Shown in pieces: positions 52,118 to 61,667 of a stretch of DNA of 64,000 bases; positions within the stretch are counted from its first letter, which is position 1, and every line of letters begins with the position of its first letter. A program made the position numbers and the translations under genes. Below the pieces are notes generated by a model. That model made no database searches, was not told the DNA's origin, and saw only the letters and a program-made list of their open reading frames with translations. Origin of the DNA: Phytomonas francai (Eukaryota > Euglenozoa > Kinetoplastea > Trypanosomatida > Trypanosomatidae); NCBI GenBank assembly GCA_001766655.1, contig MJCC01000012.1, positions 460,915-524,914 on the forward strand, read 5' to 3'.

Positions 52118-52516
52118 ATCTCACGTGGGCTGATCGAGATTCGGGACCTGACGCAGGCGCTTGGCGGCAACGGGCAGGCCGTCTTCGGGCTCGCCGGGCT
52201 CGGCGACCTGACCCTGACCTGCTCCTCCGAGCTGTCGCGTAACTTCACGGTGGGCAACAAGCTCGGCAAGGGCATGACGATGGCCGCGATCATGCGGGAC
52301 GCGAAGGCGTTCGCGGAGGGCGTGGCGACGTCGGAGTCGCTGTTCCGCCTCGCGGAGAAGCTGAAGGTCTCCATGCCGCTCTGCAAGGAGGTCTACCTCG
52401 TCGTGCACAAGCAGAAGAATGCGAGGGACAGCCTGCGCGACTTGCTGAAGCTTCCCCTCAGGGATGAGGGCCTGCCGTCGCTCTTTGCCGGCGGGAGGCC
52501 TCTCGCGAAGCTATAG
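52118..52516 (+). CDS. Glycerol-3-phosphate dehydrogenase [NAD+], glycosomal, 3' fragment
   Basis: The C-terminal 132 residues of an NAD-dependent glycerol-3-phosphate dehydrogenase, which interconverts dihydroxyacetone phosphate and glycerol 3-phosphate and balances NADH inside glycosomes. The fragment starts in the conserved block [16 protein letters not shown] and continues through [31 protein letters not shown] and [10 protein letters not shown]. It ends Ala-Lys-Leu, a peroxisomal targeting signal type 1 of the kind trypanosomatid glycosomal enzymes use. The N-terminal two thirds, with the NAD-binding fold, are missing; upstream lies a transporter gene piece in the opposite sense and then the gap. 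The junction at 52115-52119 shares TGAT with both parents. The true gene is either truncated by recombination or misassembled. An ATG in frame at 52082 belongs to the transporter piece and is not a real start. Confidence 0.85.
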   Translation: MSRGLIEIRDLTQALGGNGQAVFGLAGLGDLTLTCSSELSRNFTVGNKLGKGMTMAAIMRDAKAFAEGVATSESLFRLAEKLKVSMPLCKEVYLVVHKQKNARDSLRDLLKLPLRDEGLPSLFAGGRPLAKL

Positions 52517-53396
52517 GACGTGTGTTGGGTGTGGAAATACGTAACTAGCCAACTGCGCAAAGGATTCTGCCTCTGTTGCGTGGTGGCTCGCGCCACCTTA
52601 TATTTCAACGTAGCACGCAGCCGTCCGAGGCGCAGCGGCACACCGTAATAAATCGTAAATATGAAGTAGCGTAAAAAGATCCGGAAAGGAGGACGTTTGT
52701 TTGTTTGTGTGAAGGGTCGAGGCGGGGTGGTGCGCGACGTGCATGTGGATGGGGCACATCCACAACCGACGTGCCGGCCCCTTGTGTTGGCCTTCGGAAA
52801 TATATGCATTTTTAATTCTTTTTGTCTTTGTGTGCGTGTGCGTCCGTGGGGGGAGCGAAAAACCTCAGGGCATTATCCCCCTCCCTCTCCCCTCCAGAAC
52901 CCTTGATCATAAAAAGAACGCCATGTGTGTGTGGGGGGGGGGTTGGGGGAGGTTCGGGATGGCGGCCGACACTGACCTCGCATGAGATGGCGTAAGCGCG
53001 GGGCCTGTGAAAACAATAAAGCAAATAAAACCCTAATAATTTGAAGGGAGCGCGTGAAGCACCAATAGTTGCTCGATATTATTTGCGAGTTTTTTTTTTG
53101 TACCTCTGGATTTTTTTCGGGGCAGCAGTGAGTGGTTGTCGTGGCTGACTCGACATTGGGTTGAGCTTTGTTAAGTTTTGTATCGGATGCGAAAATGGGC
53201 CTATTTTTTTCTTTATAGAATGTGAAAATGTGAGAAACGATTTTTTGTCGAAAGTCAATGTTTTTTGTCTTTGATGGAAGGGGAGGGGGGAGGGGTAATA
53301 TTGTTAATATTGATGAAAACGCTTCTACTTTTAATATTTTTTTTTTTTAGCTTGAGCATTTGTAATACAATGCTGAATATTTTCCTTTTGTTCTTT
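52517..53396. other. Convergent strand-switch region
   Basis: Plus-strand genes end at 52516 and minus-strand genes end at 53397, so transcription converges in these 880 bp. In trypanosomatids such places are transcription termination zones, often marked by base J and variant histones. The sequence has G-rich runs (about 52930-52950) and oligo-T runs (53091-53100, 53337-53348) but no gene, tRNA or snRNA that I can support. Confidence 0.7.
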
Positions 53397-56153
53397 CTAA
53401 ACTTCTTCAATTCGTATTGTGTTTGGTCTAGGGGGAGTTTCGGACTCTGTGTATTCCTGTCCCTCCTCGGTTCCATATAAGTTTAACTTTTCGGACGCAT
53501 TATCTTCTGGTAAGTTGCTATCGGCTCCCTCGTTAGGATAAGGCGAATTTGCTTTGCTGCTTTTCAGAGCACTCAAAAAGGTGTTCATTGCGCTCAAGGC
53601 GCGCTCTACATTTTCTGCGCCTATGCTATGCACTGTGTCTGTTTCTTGTAAAAGCGGGGTGCTCAATGGAGGTGTATTTACTTTCGTATTCATTTCCACA
53701 GTCAACTGTTCTAAAGCCTCGTGAATCTTTCGTGTGGCAAAGGAATTCAGCGACAATTTTGCGTACTCATGCTCTAGGGCGAGATGCTTATCCCGCCACT
53801 GGCTTTCCCATTGGGCCCGCGCGTTGATAATGCGCTCCGCAAGGGAGGTCGCTAGTTGCGTGGCTGACTCAGTGTATGCTTTCTGGAGGTCATTGAGGCG
53901 CTCTTCTTGATCCTTGATGAACTCTGAGAGTGTCGCGAGACATTTCGTTGACTCCACAGTGTTATCTAGTATAGCCTGTGCTACGCCGTCCTGCACGGAT
54001 GTGTTCAGGCGTTCGAGTGCGTCGACGATGTATTTTATGGCCTCGGGCGGCTTATGGGTTGCTGCATTGTTGACCTGAAGGCAGGCTTGTGTTTCTCGGC
54101 GAACCAGTTCAATAATATCTTCTCGTTCTTGCCGCACGAGGGCGCGTAGTCCTTCGACATATTCGGTTTCTGCTCGATACAGCTCAAACACACAAGAAAA
54201 CGCTGTCTGGGTTTGCCGCTGAAGCGTGAGCACCGAATTGTACTCCGCATGCTGACTTGTAAGGCAATTCGTAAGGTTTTTGATTGCGACGTTCGCATCC
54301 CTTAAGGTCTCTGTAACGATATTTTTTGATGCTTGAAGTTCATCTTTCTCAGTTTCAGCGCGCGCAAGATCAGCGGCCAGGCGCTGGCACTCGGCTTTGC
54401 TTTCCTGCAGTTTTAGGTACGAATCACGCAGCTTCACTTGTCTTTCATTGAGCTCTTGTTGGATCTTAACAAAAGACGCATGGTGACGACTCTCACCTTT
54501 TGTTTCTGATGCGAGTTGAGAATTCCCAGGGGGCTCACATGTGCATGCCTCATTCTCCGCAAAAATATCTCTTGCGCTTTGCTCCACGATCTCCAAAAAC
54601 TTCGACAAGGGCGTTGTCTCACCCTCTGGTTGGGCAGGGTTGCACCGGCGCCCCTCTACAACGAGCATCACATCGCGTTTAAGTAATGCCGAAACGCGCT
54701 CTTCGCGCAGGGTAATGCAGCGGAGTAAGTTTTCCTTTTGGCGCTGCAATTGCACAATTTCACTCTTCAGTTCACGTGCTTCACGCATCGCTTGCTGGAG
54801 CCCATCAGGATCAGCTACGGCGGTCGCGCTCGCGGCGGACTGACGGGATGCGGCTTCTCGAATCGCACTCGAGCACGCCACTAGCTCCTCGGGCTGCATC
54901 GCCACTCCAAGCGCCTCGGTCAGCCTCGCGAGCAATTGGTCTCGCTCCACCTCCAGCCCGACGTATTGCGCCCGGAGCTGATGATTTGCTTCGCGCACCT
55001 GGACCAAGGCGTCGGCCAGATTAACAAGCTGCGCTGTCAGATTCGTACGGTCGCGCTCGAGCTGCGCCAGGCGCCCCTGTGAAACACGCGCGGCCGCTTC
55101 TGTGGATTCCAGCTCATGAACGCGCCGTTCCAGTGCGGCAATGCGCGCATGTCCATCGTGCCAAAAATGGACATACTTCATGCGAATGGATTCGTTGGAC
55201 TCCGGATGCGGACCAATCTCGACCCGCGGCCGTTTTGCCACAAAGGCTCCTTCCTCATCCGCTTCCTGTACGACGGCGCTGTCGTGTACCGGCTTAGATT
55301 CGCCTGCTGCTCGTTTGACGCCTGCCGCAATCTGCGCTTCAAGTGCTGCCTTTTCCTTCACCAAGACGCGCTCGTGCTCCAGGGCGGCACTGAGTAATTT
55401 CTGGCACGCTAGCATTTCCTGCTGGTAGAAAAGCCGCACATCCTCAGCCCTGGTTTCATGCAGCTCGTGGAGAATTTCGAACCGTTTTTTTTGCTCCTCA
55501 ATCACCACCTCCATGTGCGCTTGCACCTTGCGTGACTCTTGCAGAGAGGCTTTGACCGCCTCAGCACCCTTTATGTGCGTTGGAAGAACCGCTAATTCCT
55601 TTTGAAAGATCTCCTTCAGTTTATTCACCATTGCAACGTTCTCTTCCCGGGATGAGCTCAGTTGCCGGCGCAGCAGCGCCTCAGACTCGCGAAGCTGCTC
55701 CAACTCCACCACGTACGGACGAGGGGCCGCGTCCATGGCGCACATCTCAAAGTCCTGCAGGCGCTCACGCAGCGCCTTTCGATCTTCCTCCAGTTCGTCG
55801 ATGCGGTGGTTCAGCTTTTGTGTGGTCCCGCGTCGCGTGCGCTGCAGGTCGGCCGCCAGCGCCGCCTTCTCCTCGTGAAGCCTCTGTAGTGCCGCCGAAA
55901 GCGAGGCGGCGGACGGGGTTTGCGGTCCGCCTTCCCATTGCGGCCGCCCCTGCGCGGTGGCGAAGAGGAGGCCCCGTAGCTGATCCCGTGTGATGACCTC
56001 CAGGACCCGCTGGTCTTCCGATAGGGCGAGTCTGGACTTCAGTGCGATGTTTTCCTGGAGGAGGTGCTCTATGGGTAGGCCCCGCTTCGGGTTTTGGCTC
56101 TCGCCCTCCGTTGGTGAAAGGGGGCTCCCGGACATCGTGCTCGTTTCGGGCAT
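53397..56153 (-). CDS. Long coiled-coil protein, 918 aa
   Basis: Function not recognised. From about residue 25 to 830 the sequence is almost continuously charged and helical, rich in Glu, Gln, Leu, Arg and Ala with heptad-like spacing (LEQLRESEALLRRQLSSSRE, RMSELESTE-like blocks, LERDRTNLTAQLVNLADALV). Short breaks rich in Gly, Pro or Cys occur near 290-310 and 525-555. The N and C termini are acidic and disordered. No signal peptide or membrane helix is present. Proteins of this kind in trypanosomatids are often parts of the basal body, flagellar attachment zone or cytoskeleton, but that is inference. The ATG at 56153 is the first available; Met7 is an alternative. It is the last gene of the minus-strand cluster, next to the strand switch. 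GC content is markedly higher in the 5' half (about 54800-56100). Confidence 0.8.
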   Translation of the reverse strand: MPETSTMSGSPLSPTEGESQNPKRGLPIEHLLQENIALKSRLALSEDQRVLEVITRDQLRGLLFATAQGRPQWEGGPQTPSAASLSAALQRLHEEKAALAADLQRTRRGTTQKLNHRIDELEEDRKALRERLQDFEMCAMDAAPRPYVVELEQLRESEALLRRQLSSSREENVAMVNKLKEIFQKELAVLPTHIKGAEAVKASLQESRKVQAHMEVVIEEQKKRFEILHELHETRAEDVRLFYQQEMLACQKLLSAALEHERVLVKEKAALEAQIAAGVKRAAGESKPVHDSAVVQEADEEGAFVAKRPRVEIGPHPESNESIRMKYVHFWHDGHARIAALERRVHELESTEAAARVSQGRLAQLERDRTNLTAQLVNLADALVQVREANHQLRAQYVGLEVERDQLLARLTEALGVAMQPEELVACSSAIREAASRQSAASATAVADPDGLQQAMREARELKSEIVQLQRQKENLLRCITLREERVSALLKRDVMLVVEGRRCNPAQPEGETTPLSKFLEIVEQSARDIFAENEACTCEPPGNSQLASETKGESRHHASFVKIQQELNERQVKLRDSYLKLQESKAECQRLAADLARAETEKDELQASKNIVTETLRDANVAIKNLTNCLTSQHAEYNSVLTLQRQTQTAFSCVFELYRAETEYVEGLRALVRQEREDIIELVRRETQACLQVNNAATHKPPEAIKYIVDALERLNTSVQDGVAQAILDNTVESTKCLATLSEFIKDQEERLNDLQKAYTESATQLATSLAERIINARAQWESQWRDKHLALEHEYAKLSLNSFATRKIHEALEQLTVEMNTKVNTPPLSTPLLQETDTVHSIGAENVERALSAMNTFLSALKSSKANSPYPNEGADSNLPEDNASEKLNLYGTEEGQEYTESETPPRPNTIRIEEV

Positions 56154-56694
56154 GCTTTATGTGCTACAAATTATATGTCTGACCACGCCGCGCAGACTTC
56201 GCCCCTCCCTTATATATGTAATATTTTAATCCAATGTGTAAATCTAAATACAATGCGTTCTGCTTATTACGTTTATATCCTTTTATTCGACGTATCCCTT
56301 CTGATTCAACAGTGACTATTCTCACCAAAGATTGGCAACACAATAATGAAACAAAAGAAGGGGCATGTAAAGCTTAGTATAAAAGTCAAATATTCCCAAT
56401 GCTTACCTAGAAACTATTTTGGAGAAAGGTCGCTTTTTTTTTTTTTGGAAAGAATCAATGGCACACCCGATTCTATGGGCTCTTTTCTGCCTTATGGTAA
56501 CAACTCAAAAGGCACTCTCCCAAGGTGAAGCTCAGTTCTCATTTTCGCTCTTCTGTCTTCCCTTCTCACCTTCTCTCAAACGGCATCGTTCTTCTCATGC
56601 AAATCATCTTTGTAAAGTATATATATTTTTTTGCTTTGTTTGGTAACTTGAAATATCTGTACGCGCCACCCTTTTTTGATGAAACTCCCTTGAA
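56154..56694. other. Intergenic region, no gene seen
   Basis: A 541-bp AT-rich spacer between two minus-strand genes. On the minus strand it holds a poly-A tract (T run at 56430-56443 on the plus strand) and purine-rich patches. Nothing else recognised. Confidence 0.6.
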
Positions 56695-57978
56695 TTAACG
56701 CGGTACGATGGATCCCTGTCCATGCATCGGTGGTCGGTATCGCGGGGGGCGCTGGTAAACTGAATCCATCAGTTCTCCTGAGCGAATCTGTGCTTCTAAT
56801 GGCGCCCCTTGATCTCCATAGACGCGGTGCCCACCTCGGAACAGACGTGCTTTTTTGGACGTGTCTTTGTTGTGGTAGTTGGATTTTGAAGCAGCCGGGG
56901 TCGCACTTCTGGCGTAGCCGCCCGCATTTAAGGATCCGGGCGTGAATCTCGCGATCAGACAGACGCTGCGCATGGTGACCCCCAGCTTGCGCGGCTCAGA
57001 CCACTCGACCGGGAACGGGTTCAGGCCACACTCGCCGATACGCTCCATCGACAAGGGGAAATCCTGGTCGCACAGGACGTCGTACACCGGGCTTACACCG
57101 CACAGGTGTGAAAGAATTGAACATCCTGGCTCTATTTTGAGGGTCTGCGCATTCAGCTTTGGCATTCGCTCGACAGCAAGCTGCACCACCCGACGGCCGT
57201 GCGCGGTATCCTTGTACATAAACGTTCGTTGCCCCCCAAACGCGATGAGATCCGACAGCGGCGGGCTATCTTCTGGCAGCTCAATCGGCTCAAAGTTCAG
57301 CGCTCGGATGGTGTCGTCCTGCACCCCCGTCTCCGCGTTGATCCCTGTCAAAGACTGGGCCACCAGTTTGTTCGTGCGCGGCGTACCAAAACCCATCAAG
57401 ACGCCGTGCGTCGTCGACACGAAGTCCAGGCCGCTCGCGCGACCGCCTTTGATGTCCTGCAGGAGGTGGTTCACATCCCCGCTCGCCCCGAAGCTGCGCA
57501 TGTACCGCAGCGTCTCGCTCACCTCCGAGGAGCGGAACTCGCGGCCGAACTTTGGCATGGGCAGGATGAGGCCGTAGTGCTGGAAGAGGACGTCGGCGGT
57601 AAAGACGCACTCAAAGTACGGGTTCCCGCGCATCTCGCGCACCGTGTCGACAAGCTGCGTCCCCGCAAGGGTGCGGAAGAGACCCTTTACCTGCGCAAGA
57701 AAGAGCTCGCCATCGACCTCGGCGTCGGTGTGTGAGTGCGTGGGGACGGTGTGAAGGGGGGGGAGACGATAAAGGGCGTTGACGTAGCGACGCATCGAGA
57801 TCGCGGTGGCACTGACAGCGCCACCGCTGTGTAGTCGGGCAGCAAGCGTAAATCGCCAGATGCAGATCTCCCGCTTAGCAGTAAAAACAAACGTGGCGCA
57901 TGTCTTTCCCAATGAATTCGATCCATACGTGCGGCAGCATTGGCTGAGGGCTTGTTTCATACCCCATGGGAAGCTCAT
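56695..57978 (-). CDS. DDAH/amidinotransferase-fold protein, probably catalytically dead, 427 aa
   Basis: The middle of the protein resembles dimethylarginine dimethylaminohydrolase and related guanidino-modifying enzymes. Matching segments in order are: NPYFECVFTADVLF (about 119-132) followed by LPMPKFGREFRSSEV, like the RPG-SRR-EV strand and helix; GLDFVSTTHGVLMGFGTPRTN (about 183-203), like the GGDVL-to-RTN block; LKIEPGCSILSHL (280-292), where active enzymes carry His before Leu-Lys; and GVTMRSVCLI (333-342), where active enzymes have the catalytic Cys. By my alignment both catalytic positions are replaced. The first ATG is 57978 (the frame is open to a TTG at 58083), giving a basic, Cys/Arg-rich N terminus that could be a mitochondrial presequence. 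The 85-residue C-terminal extension is basic and Tyr/Pro-rich. It could be a structural pseudoenzyme, for example in a mitochondrial complex; the fold is moderately certain, the role unknown. Confidence 0.7.
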   Translation of the reverse strand: MSFPWGMKQALSQCCRTYGSNSLGKTCATFVFTAKREICIWRFTLAARLHSGGAVSATAISMRRYVNALYRLPPLHTVPTHSHTDAEVDGELFLAQVKGLFRTLAGTQLVDTVREMRGNPYFECVFTADVLFQHYGLILPMPKFGREFRSSEVSETLRYMRSFGASGDVNHLLQDIKGGRASGLDFVSTTHGVLMGFGTPRTNKLVAQSLTGINAETGVQDDTIRALNFEPIELPEDSPPLSDLIAFGGQRTFMYKDTAHGRRVVQLAVERMPKLNAQTLKIEPGCSILSHLCGVSPVYDVLCDQDFPLSMERIGECGLNPFPVEWSEPRKLGVTMRSVCLIARFTPGSLNAGGYARSATPAASKSNYHNKDTSKKARLFRGGHRVYGDQGAPLEAQIRSGELMDSVYQRPPRYRPPMHGQGSIVPR

Positions 57979-60858
57979 GTCTTTTTTCTGGATTTCCGTA
58001 CAATAGCTGTTATGGATGACTGCGATTCCTCGCCCCCAAACCCCGATTGAGCGTCCACGAGACTTAGAGACCGATCGCAGCAACGATTAGGGTAGTATTT
58101 CTAAATAATGTGATACATCAAAGATAACGATTGTAAAGGATCGAGGGACTTTCTGAACAAGCAGTGGAATCAAAACACGCAGCCTAGGAAAACTCTCTAG
58201 AATCTGTTTAAATACTGATAGTTATGTGAGCAAAAAGATCATATCACCCCAGAAATGTTTCGTAACTGAAAAATCCATCCTTCACCCACCCCTTTCCTTC
58301 TCTGTATCCGGTTAATGTGATACTAAAGGATCTGCTTGATGGCCACTTACCAACACATTTATTTATTGTTGAGATTACTATGATTATTTCATTTCCATGA
58401 GATTGGGTACAATTGAGAGACATCAGTGAGAAGTCGCCATCGCCTGTATATAGTCAATCCTTGTATACTCGTATAATAGGGAGGCTGAAAAGTACTCTTT
58501 GCTAAAAAAAATTAGCATCCATAACAAAGAAAACAACCCTTTTTTGAACTAATTTGTTTTTTTTTTCACATCAAGGGCTATAAGGATACGCCTCTTTGAT
58601 GTAATCAACAGTTGCAAACATAATCTGAACTTCTATTCTCATGCCTGTGCCTTGTATGTCTACTTCCTTTCCTGTCGATTGGGTTCCTTGCGCTAGACGG
58701 TAATGGAAAGACAACTAAGCCCTACATAGATTGATTTCTATTGGGAAACTTTTCTCCAGTTGTTAGCTCTTACAATCCTTCGCTCCTTGAATTTTATACA
58801 TAACGCAAGTCATCATGGTGTGAGTAAGCATTATGGGATTATTTCGGGGTAGGGAGAGAGGGTATTTATTGAAAATATAATCAATATTCTCAGTAAACAC
58901 ACCCCCTAATAAAGGGTTGAATAACTAAACACGCAACACAAATAAAATTATGGTATCTCTTACAGAGCAGGCTTTTTTATCATGTTGACATTTAATATCG
59001 CGAGTTTAGGGAAGCGACGGAGCCAAGTGTGAGTCCTAGCTATAGCCCCTCTCCAGTATTTCATTCTCACGCCGTGACTCTATAGGCTTAAACCAGTTAC
59101 AATCATTCCCATGGAGTGAAGGAAGGAAATGTGACCCTGTAAAGAATATTTAGATTTAAAAATCTCCATATTATGGGGGTGGGGGGGGGGGGGGGCATTT
59201 CCGTACAAGTACGTGCCGTTTTATTTATTTTATAGAGCTAATTTGCGACCAATGTAGACACTAAGACATCGCAATCTCAAAAGGATATAAAGCTCAATTA
59301 ATTCAGCCAATCTAATCCATCAATTGGCAGTAGGTAATAATTTCTGTACACATTCATTAGATCGAATTTGCGTTTAGCACACTCTTGTACCTAAACTATT
59401 CAAATTGCATTGTTATGGAACACCTTTCTCCACTCATAAGTGATAAAAACAGATTAAAAAACAATCAATGAAAACCATTAACTTGCTTCTTGTTGATAGG
59501 CTATCGGCACTATTGCATAGCACAGCTAGCCCTCAGGAGGGGACATTTTTTTGATGCCGTTAGTCGATCCTATCGAAGATCTAATAGTTGGATATGTTGA
59601 TACGGCACCAGTGGAGCCACAAACAACCTGATAAACTTGTTTCAGCGAGGAGTCTTGTATGAGTATGCGTACGTATGCATGTGCTGGACAATTAACGCAT
59701 CACGTACATACTATATCTGAAGCATGCGTTAACAAAAATGCACGCTTTACACCAAAAAGCGTATAATTGAGATGAAGGGCATGTAGGGATAAAGAATGCT
59801 GTGTGTTTACCGATTCCTGTCACGTTCATAGGATATGTAAAAAGCGAAATCGTTTTTTGCAGCTATGCTTATCTTTACTTATGGTGTTTTATTTAGCGCT
59901 TTTATGAAGAAATAGTTTACTTAGTACACACACACAGACACACATTTACGTCGCTGGAACTGCTTTTTAGGGCTATGATAACCCACGCTCTTTTGTAAAG
60001 GGTGAAACAGAACCTTTCCTGGGAAGAAGATGGATAGGCGCCTGGAAATTAGTCATCAAAGACCCCGCTGGCGAACATTAGTGCTTATCGGTCTCGTTAT
60101 CTCAACGGAGTGTACTTTAAAAGGGTATGTGGACACGGTCCTCATGAACTAGCATACTAATGAAGCACTACCTCACCTTTGCCATCTATCCAAAAACGTT
60201 AATTCGCTTCAAATCAATATACAAAATAATTCTCTTAGCAAGATGGACCAAATGCCATCACCACTACCAAAGATGGAAACAATTGAGTGAATAAAAAAGA
60301 AAGAAGTATTAGTAACAATAATGAGACAACTCTAAATGGAATAATCAATCTATATAATTCACTAAATTGGCAGCATCCTCAAAAGGTTTAGCAGCGACTT
60401 TGGCTTTTCAGTTGACCCCTATGATAAACATATTTAAAAAGATGCTCATCGAGACCTTTATAAACGATGAGTTAATCATAGATTTATTATCACACCCAAT
60501 TAATTTTAAGCATATAAGACAAACAAAATTAAAGAAACAGTAAAAAGATCATATCACTGAAATATTTTTTTCAAAAATAAACACGCCTAAAAGAAAAAAT
60601 ACTCTCCCTTATAATAGGAACAAATACTTATAATACCCTACGCAACATTTTTTTTGAGTAAAAAAATACAAAGACAACAGAATTAGTTTCCCCCATGTAA
60701 AATTAAATTACTTATTTCATCATTATTATTTAGGTTTTGCTTAAAAAATAAGTAATACTCCCCCTCCCCCAATAAAAAACACTAACGCTCACTTATTGTT
60801 CGAAAATAATTTCACTGGATTTATTGCACGAAAGGTGGGTTTTATTCTCTACGCCTGG
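57979..60858. other. Long AT-rich intergenic region, no gene seen
   Basis: About 2.9 kb without a supported reading frame on either strand. It includes a G run at about 59175-59195 and many short A or T runs. No tRNA or snRNA consensus was recognised. Confidence 0.55.
59175..59195. repeat. Poly-G tract
   Basis: Twenty of twenty-one bases are G, interrupted once by T, in AT-rich spacer. Confidence 0.85.
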
Positions 60859-60983
60859 CGGCACCTACCGATTGCGTCTCACCCAAGGAAGAACCCGCCT
60901 GCGGCACAGCGAAGCGCTCGGCGTGCGGTCCCCAGGTGAAGGGTGGCTGCACGCTACAGCGTGACGCAGGGGAAGAGGTGCCG
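60859..60983. ncRNA. Candidate structured RNA in GC-rich island
   Basis: A GC-rich block of about 175 bp stands in AT-rich spacer. Nested complementary segments are visible: CGGCACCT (60859-60866) with AGGTGCCG (60976-60983), TGCGTC (60873-60878) with GACGCA (60963-60968), and CACCC (60880-60884) with GGGTG (60941-60945). Inside are local hairpins such as CACGC-TACA-GCGTG. Spacing between the first two pairs is 6 and 7 bases, so one imperfect long stem is possible. No family (SRP, snRNA, RNase P, tRNA) was recognised, the strand is unclear and no T-run terminator is seen on either side. Confidence 0.35.
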
Positions 60984-61667
60984 AGTCCGTCTAACAAGCG
61001 GTGCGCTTCTCTGAGCTTTGTATAAATAAATGGGTATATTGCAGAAACAAATACAAATCGCATAAATATTTAAAAAGAATATAAATAAATATAATTGAGT
61101 GAATATAAATATAAATATATGAATGAATATCCGTATTATTAGTGTATAGGCGTATGCAAGACTGTCGGTCTGTGGATCAATGATCGAAGGGGGTGGAACG
61201 TACCGACCACCGAGTTATCACAGTGGGTAGCGGTTCATTTATAAGAGAGTTAAAAGCTAAGAAAGAGTGATGTCTCAATATTACAACAGCATCACAAAGA
61301 AATCAACAGGGGAAGGTGGGAGAGCAGGGGCTGACTGGACGACGACTGCAGGGTATACCGGTAGTCCAGAAAGAGCCGCACCGCTCTCAGCGTTCATTTA
61401 CTTTTCAGCGTAGTTAGTAGGCAAAGGGAGGGGGAAAAAATGAAGCAATCGAAAGTGGTTTATCCTGATTTATATCAACTTACACATATTTTCCAGTAAG
61501 GAAACATCATACTTTACCAGCGGATCCTACGTGTTGAAGCAAATTAAGGAAAGAAAGAAAGAGACCAAATGGGATAAGCAACAGTAAGTTATAGCTTCTG
61601 TTCGGTATCTCATCGAGCAGCTGCGTTATCTTGGCTACCTGCTGTCTCTACCCACGCTGCGGCAGCC
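60984..61667. other. 3' flank of the BT1 transporter gene, no gene seen
   Basis: About 680 bp downstream of the transporter stop on the minus strand, mostly AT-rich with (ATAA)n-like low-complexity sequence near 61070-61130. Probably 3' UTR. Confidence 0.6.

Noticed and set aside
50830..52386. ORFs on both strands spanning the N run
   Set aside because: They are open only because N codons are not stops; both flanks are fragments of other genes.
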